DNA of 51,755 bases from a bacterium (GTDB taxonomy: Bacteria > Myxococcota_A > Bradymonadia > REDH01), in NCBI GenBank assembly GCA_030427825.1, contig JAUICO010000022.1, positions 1 to 51,755 of the forward strand. Direction: 5' to 3'. The translations under genes and the position numbers were made by a program. Below, one piece after another: positions 18,580 to 26,643 of the stretch (position 1 is its first letter; the number at the start of each line of letters is the position of its first letter). The notes under the pieces were generated by a model, which was not told the origin of the DNA, did not search any database, and saw only the letters and a list, made by a program, of their open reading frames with translations.

Positions 18580-18957
18580 GCCGACGGTCTGGGGCGCGGT
18601 GTAACACGGTGGTTCACGGTGCGCCGAAAGTACGGCCGGGGGGATCGGCGGTCAAAAAATCGGCGGCGGGGCTCCAGGGTTCCGGCGACGCCCGAAGCAC
18701 TCCGCCGCGGGGTCGCAGGAGGCGGAGCGCGACGTCTTCGCTTTCATCGCGTCGCGGCCACCCGATCGCGAAACACTTGACCAGTGCATATTCGTTCAGT
18801 ACCTAAACGGAAGATCAGGATCTTCAGGTCGCGCACACACTGTGCGCCAACCGACTTGAACGGGCGAGTGCGCTGCACAGAGCGGGACGTCTGGGAGCGG
18901 GGCCTTGAGTCCGCGGTAACTGCGACTGTGCAGCGGCCGCATGGAATGGAGGGTGTG
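18580..18957. other. Divergent intergenic region between maf and lexA
   Basis: 378 bases without a convincing gene. Open frames here lack codon-usage support and have no recognisable protein. The region near 18640-18720 is C/G-rich and featureless. The half next to lexA holds the candidate promoter and LexA operator listed separately, and the lexA ribosome site (GGAGG at 18948-18952). A minus-strand promoter for the maf operon must also lie here but I could not locate it. Confidence 0.6.
18777..18808 (+). promoter_or_regulatory. Candidate lexA promoter with LexA operator-like palindrome
   Basis: TTGACC at 18777-18782 could be a -35 element. Seventeen bases later a weak -10 candidate (TACCTA) begins at 18800. 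The interval 18794-18808 reads GTTCAGTACCTAAAC, an imperfect palindrome: GTTCAG, three bases, then CTAAAC, one base from the exact inverse CTGAAC. GTTCAG is also the conserved core of the LexA site described for Myxococcus xanthus, and the bases just upstream (GTGCATATTC) match most of that motif's other half. It overlaps the -10, as expected for autorepression. Not verified; the lexA start is 150 bases further on. Confidence 0.5.
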
Positions 18958-19617
18958 ATGAAGGGATTGACCGGTCGACAGTCTGAGGTGCTCGCAGCGA
19001 TCTCGGAGAGCATCCGAAACACCGGCTACCCACCGACCATTCGTGAGATCGGCCTTGTCCTGAACATCCGCTCGACGAACGGCGTGAATGATCACCTCAA
19101 GGCGCTGGAGCGAAAGGGATACATCGTCCGCGACACGTCGAAATCCCGCGCGATTATTCTGACCGACGTCGGGGCCGCCGAGGCTGGGTTGCAGCCTGCG
19201 ATTGCGACGGCCGATGACACGACGATGGCGATCCCGGTGCTTGGCGATATTGCTGCCGGCGTTCCGATCGCTGCCATCGAAGCATCGGATGAAGAGATCC
19301 GGCTCGATCGTTCTCTCTTCGGCCGCTCTCCGGGCGACGTGTTTGCGTTGAATGTCAGCGGTGACAGCATGATTGAGGACGGAATCTTCGATGGCGATCT
19401 GATCTTTGTGCGGCGGCAACCGGTCGCCGAGCGTGGTGCGACAGTCGCGGCAATGATCGATGGCGAGGCGACGGTGAAGCGATATCATCCAGAGGGGGAC
19501 CGGGTGCGCCTTGTGCCGGCAAACAGCGCCATGGAGGACATCGTGGTCAGCTCCGGAGACGCCCGCGAGTCTGTGATTCTCGGGCGGGTTGTCGGCGTCT
19601 TTCGGCGCCTGAACTGA
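18958..19617 (+). CDS. lexA: LexA repressor
   Basis: A 219-residue SOS repressor. The start at ATG 18958 is chosen because of GGAGG five bases upstream and because MKGLTGRQSEVLAAI aligns with the family N-terminus; the frame is open 58 codons further upstream without support. The winged helix DNA-binding domain spans about 1-65 (GYPPTIREIG and STNGVNDHLKALERKGYI). The self-cleavage site is Ala100-Gly101 in GDIAAGVPIAA, and the catalytic pair is Ser137 (NVSGDSM) and Lys174 (EATVKRYHPEG). RecA-stimulated autocleavage should therefore be intact. Confidence 0.97.
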   Translation: MKGLTGRQSEVLAAISESIRNTGYPPTIREIGLVLNIRSTNGVNDHLKALERKGYIVRDTSKSRAIILTDVGAAEAGLQPAIATADDTTMAIPVLGDIAAGVPIAAIEASDEEIRLDRSLFGRSPGDVFALNVSGDSMIEDGIFDGDLIFVRRQPVAERGATVAAMIDGEATVKRYHPEGDRVRLVPANSAMEDIVVSSGDARESVILGRVVGVFRRLN

Positions 19618-19662
19618 GCACCCGCGCGCGCTCGTTTCCGCGTGCGAAAATGGGCTGCCCGT

Positions 19663-19689
19663 GCGGATCTGCGCGCTGATCAGATCCGT
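19663..19689. other. Stem-loop between lexA and the nuo operon
   Basis: CGGATCTG (19664-19671) and CAGATCCG (19681-19688) form a perfect 8-bp inverted repeat around a 9-base loop, extendable by G-U pairs. It lies about 50 bases after the lexA stop and just before the TTGACA box. No T-run follows, so it is not a standard intrinsic terminator. A second weaker hairpin (CGCGCGC with GCGTGCG, near 19624-19646) precedes it. It may help end lexA transcription or be an operator for nuo. Confidence 0.45.
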
Positions 19690-19700
19690 GTCAGTCCACA

Positions 19701-19729
19701 TTGACAATAGCAGACTCCCTCAGTAGCCA
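19701..19729 (+). promoter_or_regulatory. Candidate nuo operon promoter
   Basis: A perfect TTGACA at 19701-19706 lies 93 bases upstream of the nuoA start. With 17-base spacing the -10 would be TAGCCA at 19724-19729, a poor match, so only half of the promoter is convincing. Confidence 0.35.
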
Positions 19730-19793
19730 ACCGCCCACGCGCGAGCACCGCTCTGGGTGCGCGCTCCGCTGTGCTGCAACGGTTCTGAAACCG

Positions 19794-20147
19794 ATGATTG
19801 ACCACATCGCGATACTCATCATCTTCATCTTCGCCTCCATCCTTGGTGCGACGGTGGTCGCTCTGAGCGTGTTCTTCGGCCCGAAGAACCCGAACCGCTG
19901 GAAGAAGACGGTCTACGAGTCCGGCTCGGAGCCCTTCGGTGATTCGCGGCTGAAGCTGGACATCAAGTTCTACATGATCGCCATCTCCTTCATCATGTTC
20001 GACGTGGAGGCGGTGTTCCTGATCCCGTGGGCCGTCGTTGCGAAGAAATACGGTCTGTACGGATTCGCCGTAGCGTTCGTTTTCATCACTATTCTCGCCA
20101 TCGGCCTCGTGTACGAATGGGGACGCGGAGGTCTCGAATGGGACTAG
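19794..20147 (+). CDS. nuoA: NADH-quinone oxidoreductase subunit A
   Basis: A 117-residue membrane subunit of complex I with three helices. The start at ATG 19794 ([17 protein letters not shown]) gives the usual length and puts the first helix at the N-terminus; the frame is open 31 codons upstream but polar and unlike NuoA. Conserved features are [19 protein letters not shown], the region contacting the quinone site, and [14 protein letters not shown], with the acidic pair in helix 2. It overlaps nuoB by 10 bases. Confidence 0.95.
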   Translation: MIDHIAILIIFIFASILGATVVALSVFFGPKNPNRWKKTVYESGSEPFGDSRLKLDIKFYMIAISFIMFDVEAVFLIPWAVVAKKYGLYGFAVAFVFITILAIGLVYEWGRGGLEWD

Positions 20148-20647
20148 AACGCAGCATGCCCGGGTTCATGACCTCGCAGCTGGGAACAGCGCTGAACTGG
20201 GCCCGAAAGTACAGTCTCTTTCAGTACCCCTTTGTGACCGCGTGCTGCGGCATGGAGTACATGTCGACGGCCGGAAACCGCTACGACATCTCGCGCTTCG
20301 GTGCCGAGATTCCGCGCTTTTCTCCTCGACAGGCAGACCTCCTCTGGGTCGTTGGGACCGTGAACCACAAGCTCGCTCCCTTCCTTGCGAGAATCTACGA
20401 TCAGGTGTCGGACCCGAAGTGGGTAATGTCCTTCGGCGTCTGCGCCTCAACCGGCGGTTTTTACGACAATTATGCGACGGTGCAGGGCATCGACAAGATC
20501 ATCCCTGTGGATGTCTACATCCCCGGATGCCCGCCCCGGCCTGAACAGGTGATCGACGCGCTGATCCTGCTCCAGGAGAAGATCGGGCGCGAGGATTTCG
20601 ACAAGCACTACGATCGCGAACCGGCGATCGAGGACCCGGCTTCATGA
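20138..20647 (+). CDS. nuoB: NADH-quinone oxidoreductase subunit B
   Basis: A 169-residue peripheral-arm subunit holding the terminal Fe-S cluster N2, which passes electrons to quinone. Ligands are visible: the tandem Cys in [11 protein letters not shown], the Cys of [14 protein letters not shown] and that of [15 protein letters not shown] 20138 is preferred because [11 protein letters not shown] joins directly to the conserved region and overlaps nuoA for coupling. It ends in ATGA shared with nuoC. Confidence 0.97.
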   Translation: MGLERSMPGFMTSQLGTALNWARKYSLFQYPFVTACCGMEYMSTAGNRYDISRFGAEIPRFSPRQADLLWVVGTVNHKLAPFLARIYDQVSDPKWVMSFGVCASTGGFYDNYATVQGIDKIIPVDVYIPGCPPRPEQVIDALILLQEKIGREDFDKHYDREPAIEDPAS

Positions 20648-21198
20648 GCAAAAAGGTCGTCACAGCGGTCAAGAAGAAGTTCAAGGCGGCGGTACTCGAT
20701 ACCCACAGCCGCCTCGGCGACGAGACCATCATCCTGGACAGGAGCGCCCTGCACGAGGTGTGCGAGTTCCTGAAGCACCAGCCGAAGATGGAATTCAACA
20801 TGCTGATGGACGTCACCGCGGTGGACTACCTGAACCGCGAGCCTCGCTTTGAGGTCGTCTATCACCTGTATTCGTTGACCCAGAAGCACAGGCTCCGCCT
20901 CCGAGTCCCGCTCGAAGAGAGTGACCCGGTGGTGCCGACGCTGACCGATGTGTGGCGCGCCGCGAACTGGGGTGAGCGCGAAGTATGGGACATGTACGGC
21001 ATTCGCTTCGAGGGACACCCTGACCTGCGACGCATCCTTCTTTACGCAGAGTTCGAAGGGCACCCGCTTCGCAAGGACTACCCGATTCAGCGGAGCCAGC
21101 CGCGAATGGACCTGCGGCGCAAGGAGCGCGACAGCGTCGAAGAATACCGCACCATGCACAGAGACCGTGCTGCGGACAGCGATCGGAGCGCAACCTGA
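20644..21198 (+). CDS. nuoC: NADH-quinone oxidoreductase subunit C
   Basis: A 184-residue 30-kDa-type subunit of the peripheral arm. The family signature is clear: [20 protein letters not shown], followed by [11 protein letters not shown]. The N-terminal 50 residues or so are basic and variable as usual. It is separate from NuoD (in E. coli the two are fused). It overlaps nuoB by four bases and ends two bases before nuoD. Confidence 0.96.
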   Translation: MSKKVVTAVKKKFKAAVLDTHSRLGDETIILDRSALHEVCEFLKHQPKMEFNMLMDVTAVDYLNREPRFEVVYHLYSLTQKHRLRLRVPLEESDPVVPTLTDVWRAANWGEREVWDMYGIRFEGHPDLRRILLYAEFEGHPLRKDYPIQRSQPRMDLRRKERDSVEEYRTMHRDRAADSDRSAT

Positions 21199-21200
21199 CC

Positions 21201-22403
21201 ATGAAGGACGGACTTTTCCAGGTGGAAGCCGGGTCGCAGGAAGACGTGATGGTCCTCAATATGGGACCTTCGCATCCGGCAATGCACGGCACCGTACGGA
21301 TGGTTCTCACCCTCGACGGTGAGACCGTGGTGAAGTGCGACCCGGAGATCGGGTACCTGCACCGCGGCTTCGAGAAGCAGTGTGAGTCGGCGACGTGGAC
21401 CCAGGTGTTCCCGTACACCGATCGGCTGAATTACGTCTCGCCGATGCTCAACAACTTCGGCTACGCGCACGCGGTAGAGAAGCTCCTTGAGATCGAGATT
21501 ACAGACCGCGCGAAGTACATACGTACCATCATGGGCGAGGTGTCGCGACTCAGCGACCACCTGACGTCTATCGGCGCCGGTGCGCTCGAGCTCGCGGCGA
21601 TGAGTGCGTTTCTGTACGCGATCGAAGGCCGCGACCTGCTCTGGGATCTGCACGAAGAGATCAGCGGTGCGCGCCTGACGGTTTCGTACGCGCGTATCGG
21701 CGGCCTGAAGGCCGACCTGACCGAAGAGTTTGAAGAGCGCTGGAATGCAGTAGAGCCGCGGATTTACGAGATCCTTGGGCGCCTTGACCGCCTGATGACG
21801 AAGAACCGCGTGTTTCTCGACCGAATGCAGGGCACCGGCGCAATCAGCGCAGAGGACGCCATAGACTTCGGTTTCACGGGCCCCTGCCTGCGTTCGGCGG
21901 GTGTCGCCTACGACGTGCGCAAGGACCACCCCTACTTCGCCTACGACCGAGTGGATTTCGACGTCCCGGTGGGTTCAACCGGCGACAACTACGATCGGTA
22001 TATGGTGCGCCTCCTCGAGGCCTACCAGTCGATGCGAATCATCCGGCAGTGCCTCAATGACCTGCCGGACGGACCGGTAAACGTGGACGTGCCTTCGGTT
22101 GTGCTCCCCGAGAAGGACACGGTGTACAACACCATCGAGGGGATGATTAACCACTTCAAAATCATCTTTGAAGGCATCCAGGTGCCCGCAGGTGAGGTGT
22201 ACAGCTACACCGAGGCCGGCAACGGCGAGCTGGGATTCTATATCGTCTCAAACGGCACCGGGAACCCCTGGAAGCTTCGCGTGCGTCCCCCATGTTTCTA
22301 CATGATGGGAGGCATCGACCGCATGGTTGAAGGCGGCATGATCGCTGACATCATCCCCACCTTTGACACGATCAACATGATCGGCGGCGAGATTGACCGC
22401 TGA
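21201..22403 (+). CDS. nuoD: NADH-quinone oxidoreductase subunit D
   Basis: A 400-residue 49-kDa subunit that forms the quinone-binding pocket with NuoB. NMGPSHPAMHGTVRMVLTLD contains the quinone-site His pair; other landmarks are EIGYLHRGFEKQCES, PYTDRLNYVSPM, GAGALELAAM and the C-terminal ending TFDTINMIGGEIDR. Length is normal. A 73-base gap follows before nuoG with no room for nuoE or nuoF, which usually sit between D and G. Confidence 0.97.
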   Translation: MKDGLFQVEAGSQEDVMVLNMGPSHPAMHGTVRMVLTLDGETVVKCDPEIGYLHRGFEKQCESATWTQVFPYTDRLNYVSPMLNNFGYAHAVEKLLEIEITDRAKYIRTIMGEVSRLSDHLTSIGAGALELAAMSAFLYAIEGRDLLWDLHEEISGARLTVSYARIGGLKADLTEEFEERWNAVEPRIYEILGRLDRLMTKNRVFLDRMQGTGAISAEDAIDFGFTGPCLRSAGVAYDVRKDHPYFAYDRVDFDVPVGSTGDNYDRYMVRLLEAYQSMRIIRQCLNDLPDGPVNVDVPSVVLPEKDTVYNTIEGMINHFKIIFEGIQVPAGEVYSYTEAGNGELGFYIVSNGTGNPWKLRVRPPCFYMMGGIDRMVEGGMIADIIPTFDTINMIGGEIDR

Positions 22404-22476
22404 ATTGTCGGCGACTTCCCCGGGAAGCGCCCTCCTCTGTGTACGCTTTTGACTCTGCCATTCCGAACTGAACAAG

Positions 22477-23991
22477 ATGCCAACCGCAACGATTAACGGC
22501 AAAGAGGTAACCGTACCGCGAGGGACTGCGATCATCCGCGCAGCCGCCATGCTCGGTATCAATGTGCCTCACTTCTGCTACCACCCTGCGCTCTCGGCGC
22601 CGGCGAACTGTAGAATGTGCCTCGTAGAGGTCGAGAAGGCGCGCAAACTGGAGCCTGCCTGCTACCTCAAAGTGACCGACGGTATGGTCGTTCACACCGA
22701 AAGCGAAAAGGTTGTCGCTGCCCGCCAGGCGGTACTGGAGTTCATCCTCATCAACCACCCCGTCGACTGTCCCATCTGCGACCAGGCCGGCGAGTGCAAG
22801 CTGCAGGATTACTATATGGCCTACGACGCGAAGCCTTCGCGTCTCACCACCGGGAAGGTGGGCAAGGTCAAGGTATACCCGATCGGTCCTGAGGTTGTGT
22901 ACGACGGCGAGCGCTGCATCCTGTGCACCCGCTGCGTTCGGTTCTGTGACCAGATTACAGGCACCAGCGAGCTGACAGTGGTCGATCGCGGTGACCGTTC
23001 CGAGATCCGCACCTTTCCCGGCCGCGAGCTCGACAACCCGTATTCGATGAACGTAACGGACATCTGCCCCGTGGGCGCGCTCACAACACGCGACTTCCGC
23101 TTTAAGTGCCGCGTGTGGCTGATGACCTCAACCGACTCTATCTGCACCGGGTGTGCTCGTGGATGCAGCGTGCACCTCGACCACTACCTCGGCGAGACCC
23201 AGCGATACCGGCCGCGATTCAATCCGGAAGTGAACGAGTATTGGATGTGCGACGAGGGCCGCCTTTCCTACAAGCGGCTCAACGCAAATCGCAGCGGAGC
23301 GCTGCGCGTCGGCGAACGGGACGACCTGTCCTGGCCGCGCGCTGCTCGAATGATCGCGGGTGCCCTCGCTGACGCACAGCTTCAACCCGACCAGATCGCG
23401 TTTGTCGCGTCTGCCGACGCATCCACCGAAGCGCTGGTTGCCGGCCACGAATACGCTCTCAACATTCTTCGCGCCGGGCGCTTCTACTGGACCGGCAGAG
23501 CAGATGGTGAAGGCGACGCCTTCCTGCGCTGTGCAGACCGGAACCCCAATCGTGCGGGACTGGTACACAGCTTCGGCGAGCAGATCCTGGAGCGTGGCGC
23601 AGACCGCCTCCTCAAGGACCTCAAGTCCGGTGGGATTCGCGCACTCTTCATGATGAGCTCAGCCCTTCCCTTCGGCAGAGAAGCCGTCGAGGAGCTGGCC
23701 GCTGAGGCCCGGAAGCTGGACATCTTCATTCTCGCGACATCGCACGCCGGCAGCCTCTCTTCGGCGGCGACGGTCTCGTTGCCGGTCGCGAAGCACTCAG
23801 AACAGACCGGAACCTGGGTGAACATCGACGGTGTCGCCCAGACGGTCGACGCAGCCTACGCGCCTCCGGGCGTCGCTATCGCCGACTGGGACGTGTACCG
23901 CCGGCTCGCCGCAGGCGCTGACGCGGAGTGGCCGCTGGACAGCGTCGACGCAATTCACGCTCGCATCTTTTCCGACGAGGCCGCCGAGTAG
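22477..23991 (+). CDS. nuoG: NADH-quinone oxidoreductase subunit G (short form, with N7 ligands)
   Basis: A 504-residue Fe-S subunit; NuoG is often 700-900 residues. All N-terminal clusters are present: 2Fe-2S at Cys34, 45, 48, 62; N3-type His94, Cys98, 101, 107; a 4Fe-4S set at Cys147, 150, 153 and 197 (CX2CX2CX43C); and Cys223, 226, 230 and 258 spaced CX2CX3CX27C as in cluster N7 of E. coli and Thermus. The following molybdopterin-oxidoreductase-like region (about 265-500) is much shortened. It ends 16 bases before nuoH, and no continuing frame is seen, so this looks like a genuine short form rather than a frameshift. Confidence 0.93.
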   Translation: MPTATINGKEVTVPRGTAIIRAAAMLGINVPHFCYHPALSAPANCRMCLVEVEKARKLEPACYLKVTDGMVVHTESEKVVAARQAVLEFILINHPVDCPICDQAGECKLQDYYMAYDAKPSRLTTGKVGKVKVYPIGPEVVYDGERCILCTRCVRFCDQITGTSELTVVDRGDRSEIRTFPGRELDNPYSMNVTDICPVGALTTRDFRFKCRVWLMTSTDSICTGCARGCSVHLDHYLGETQRYRPRFNPEVNEYWMCDEGRLSYKRLNANRSGALRVGERDDLSWPRAARMIAGALADAQLQPDQIAFVASADASTEALVAGHEYALNILRAGRFYWTGRADGEGDAFLRCADRNPNRAGLVHSFGEQILERGADRLLKDLKSGGIRALFMMSSALPFGREAVEELAAEARKLDIFILATSHAGSLSSAATVSLPVAKHSEQTGTWVNIDGVAQTVDAAYAPPGVAIADWDVYRRLAAGADAEWPLDSVDAIHARIFSDEAAE

Positions 23992-24007
23992 TCTCGGCGA
24001 GTGATTC

Positions 24008-25162
24008 ATGCTCACTGATATCCTCCTCATCCTCTTGAAGATCGTAGCCGTCGTGCTGCTCTTCGCGATGCCGATCGGCTCGCTGATGACTCTACTCGGC
24101 GACCGTAAGCAGTCTTCGATGATCCAGAACCGCGTCGGACCGAACCGTGCGCGCCTGAGCATCATCCCGGGACTCGGTCGTCTGCCCCTCGTAGGCATTC
24201 CGCACTTCCTGGCGGACGGCCTCAAGATGATCTTCAAGGAAGACGCGATCCCCGACGGGGCCGATCGTACCTGGCACAACATCGTGCCTGCGATGGCTCT
24301 GTTTCCGGCGATCGTGATGTGGGCCGTCATCCCCTTCCATGACCACTACTGCACCGGCGAAATCGTGGTGCAGAACTACCGCGACATCTGTGTCGAAGGG
24401 CAGACACGAAATTTCTTCTCCATCGCCAACCTGGACGCCGGGCTTCTCTACGTCTTCGCGATCTCAGGTGTCAGCGTCTACGGCGCGGCCATCGCAGGCT
24501 GGGCATCGAACGCGAAGTACTCCCTGATCGGCGGTCTCCGCTCGTCGGCGCAGATGATCTCGTACGAAGTCTCAATGGCGCTCTCGGTCGCCGGCGCCAT
24601 CCTCATCTACGGCACGTTGAACCTCAATGAGATGGTCGTCCAACAGGGCCACCTGATCGGCGGCTGGCTCCCGATGTGGGGCATCGTCGTACAGCCCCTC
24701 GCCTTCTTCATCTTCCTCGGCGCGATGATGGCCGAGACCAAGCGCGCACCCTTCGACATGCCGGAAGGCGAGTCGGAGATCGTCGCCGGATACTTCACTG
24801 AGTTCTCCTCGATGAAGTTCGCCGTGATTCAGCTCAGCGAGTACGTAGCGACGGTTTTCGTTGGCGCTCTGATCGCCACCATTTTCCTCGGCGGCTGGCA
24901 GGTGCCCTACCTCTACGGCGACGGCTTCCACTTCGGGAACACGCCGACCGCCGCTCTTGAGCTGCCGTACTGGGCAGTCATCGCGTTGCGAATTGGCGCC
25001 TTCTCGTTCAAAACCATCTTCATCCTCTGGCTGCAGTTCATGCTTCGGTGGACGTTGCCGCGTTTCCGCTACGACCAGGTGATGAACCTCGGCTGGAAAA
25101 TATTCCTCCCCCTCTCACTCGCAAACCTTGTGATCACGGCCTTTGTCGTGGCCATTCTCTGA
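24008..25162 (+). CDS. nuoH: NADH-quinone oxidoreductase subunit H
   Basis: A 384-residue membrane subunit at the junction of the peripheral and membrane arms, with about eight helices. Signature sequences are SMIQNRVGPNRARL, GLKMIFKEDAIPDGAD, and the conserved acidic loop EGESEIVAGYFTEFSSMKFA. RWTLPRFRYDQVMNLGWK near the C-terminus is also diagnostic. It couples quinone reduction to proton movement. The sequence around residues 117-145 (a loop with two Cys and YRDICVEGQTRNFF) is longer than in many relatives. Confidence 0.97.
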   Translation: MLTDILLILLKIVAVVLLFAMPIGSLMTLLGDRKQSSMIQNRVGPNRARLSIIPGLGRLPLVGIPHFLADGLKMIFKEDAIPDGADRTWHNIVPAMALFPAIVMWAVIPFHDHYCTGEIVVQNYRDICVEGQTRNFFSIANLDAGLLYVFAISGVSVYGAAIAGWASNAKYSLIGGLRSSAQMISYEVSMALSVAGAILIYGTLNLNEMVVQQGHLIGGWLPMWGIVVQPLAFFIFLGAMMAETKRAPFDMPEGESEIVAGYFTEFSSMKFAVIQLSEYVATVFVGALIATIFLGGWQVPYLYGDGFHFGNTPTAALELPYWAVIALRIGAFSFKTIFILWLQFMLRWTLPRFRYDQVMNLGWKIFLPLSLANLVITAFVVAIL

Positions 25163-25180
25163 GGCGCAGGAGTCGAACGA

Positions 25181-25720
25181 ATGGCCGTTACCGTCACGAA
25201 AATTCCGCGTCCCGACCGAAGCCTCTGGGTCCAATCCTACGTGCCTGAGGTCATGCGTGGTCTCTCCATCACGTCGAAGCAGTTCTTCAAGAACCTGTTT
25301 ACCAAGAAGGACGTCGTCACCATCCAGTATCCTGAGGTGAAGCGCGATTACCCGGAGCGCTACCGCGGACTCCACCGCCTGATGTATCGCGATGACGGCC
25401 AGGTTCGCTGCGTCGCGTGCATGTGTTGCTCCACAGCCTGTCCCGCAAACTGCATCCACATCGAGGCGGCGGAGCACGACGACACGTCAATTGAGAAGTA
25501 CCCGGCCGTCTTCGTCATCGACGAGCTGCGATGCATCGTGTGCGGGATGTGCGTTGAAGCATGCCCATGCGATGCAATCCGCATGGACTCCGGCATCCAC
25601 ACACACCCCTTCTACGAGCGCGACACGGCGTTCTTCGACAAGCCCGCGCTGCTCGAGCTCGGCGGGCCTTCGGTCGCCCATCAGGGTGGCGATATGAAGG
25701 GCGTACAGGGCCACCATTGA
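25181..25720 (+). CDS. nuoI: NADH-quinone oxidoreductase subunit I
   Basis: A 179-residue ferredoxin-like subunit carrying the two 4Fe-4S clusters N6a and N6b. The two motifs are CVACMCCSTACPANCIHI and CIVCGMCVEACPCDAI. A good ribosome site (AGGAG) lies upstream of ATG 25181. The gene's stop overlaps a TTG start of the next gene. No nuoJ follows, in contrast to most nuo operons. Confidence 0.96.
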   Translation: MAVTVTKIPRPDRSLWVQSYVPEVMRGLSITSKQFFKNLFTKKDVVTIQYPEVKRDYPERYRGLHRLMYRDDGQVRCVACMCCSTACPANCIHIEAAEHDDTSIEKYPAVFVIDELRCIVCGMCVEACPCDAIRMDSGIHTHPFYERDTAFFDKPALLELGGPSVAHQGGDMKGVQGHH

Positions 25721-26643
25721 GCGAGCGCGCAGCACGCGCGCTCTCGATTGCTGCCTTCGTCGCTCTGATCGCTGTCGCGGCCTGGACGACGGCTGTTCAC
25801 CTGCGCGACCGGGTGCGAATGCCCGACGCCGCTGAGCTCGCTGATGCGGCCGAAGTGATCCGAAGCGGCTTTCGACAGGGCGACTTCATTCGGCACCAGC
25901 CACTCTGGTTCACAGATGCTCGAATTGGTCTCGACGGTCTACCCTTCCTGATGTCGCGGAGACTCGACGAGTATGACCGCCACAGATTCTCGCGCATGTG
26001 GCTCCTCAGCTCGCGGTCACACGACCGGGAGGCTGCGGCCGATCGCGTTTGGATGAGCAATATTGAAGAGGTGTTTTCGTCCCGTCGGCTCAGAGTCGAG
26101 GTGGGCGACGTCGTTCAGACCGCCCCCGTCTACTGGGACGGATTCACGGACTTCGGCGCAGCCACTGTGTATCGACAGAATGCGGCCGGCAGCTCGCGGG
26201 TCTGCGATCGTGTCATCGACGGTACCACACACTGCGAGCGCTACAACGAGTGGATTCACGTCGGCCCGGCAGTCCGCGAGGTTGACGATGAGCCCCGTCA
26301 TTGCATCGTCGCCAACGCGCCCCCCGACGGGGACTCCTGGCGAATCGTATGGGACGATGTGGAGCTCCATGACACGATGCGCTTTCGAGCCGGCAACGCT
26401 TTCCGCGCCCAACGCTCCGACCGCGGCGCACCCGTGCACTTCAGCGTGCACTTTGGCGACGAGGAAGTCTTCTCTCGGGAGTGGCCGATCGATGAGCTCG
26501 GGTTCCCCGAGTTCGTAATTGACACCAGCTCTCGTCGGGGAACACGGACCTCGCTGGAGTTCAGGGTCCACAGCCGAGATCACTTTGACCGATTCTTCTG
26601 CTTTCGGCCGCAGATTGTCGGCCCCTCCCGCTTCGAACGTTAG
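25717..26643 (+). CDS. Membrane-anchored protein of unknown function coupled to nuoI
   Basis: 308 residues from a TTG overlapping the nuoI stop (TTGA at 25717-25720). The frame is open further upstream within nuoI, but that part is shadow-like. The N-terminus has a basic start (LSERAARALS) and one helix (IAAFVALIAVAAWTTAV), then about 275 residues probably outside the cytoplasm, with many Trp, Asp and Arg residues and a few Cys. No domain is recognised; beta-rich sequence such as VHFSVHFGDEEVFSREWPID suggests a carbohydrate- or lectin-like fold, as a guess. Its stop overlaps that of purC on the other strand. Confidence 0.72.
   Translation: MSERAARALSIAAFVALIAVAAWTTAVHLRDRVRMPDAAELADAAEVIRSGFRQGDFIRHQPLWFTDARIGLDGLPFLMSRRLDEYDRHRFSRMWLLSSRSHDREAAADRVWMSNIEEVFSSRRLRVEVGDVVQTAPVYWDGFTDFGAATVYRQNAAGSSRVCDRVIDGTTHCERYNEWIHVGPAVREVDDEPRHCIVANAPPDGDSWRIVWDDVELHDTMRFRAGNAFRAQRSDRGAPVHFSVHFGDEEVFSREWPIDELGFPEFVIDTSSRRGTRTSLEFRVHSRDHFDRFFCFRPQIVGPSRFER

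Noticed and set aside
22404..22476. Possible nuoE or nuoF remnant between nuoD and nuoG
   Set aside because: Only 73 bases, with no Fe-S or FMN motif in any frame.
23960..24007. Frameshift cutting NuoG short
   Set aside because: nuoH begins 16 bases after the stop and no other frame carries NuoG-like sequence, so the short form looks real.
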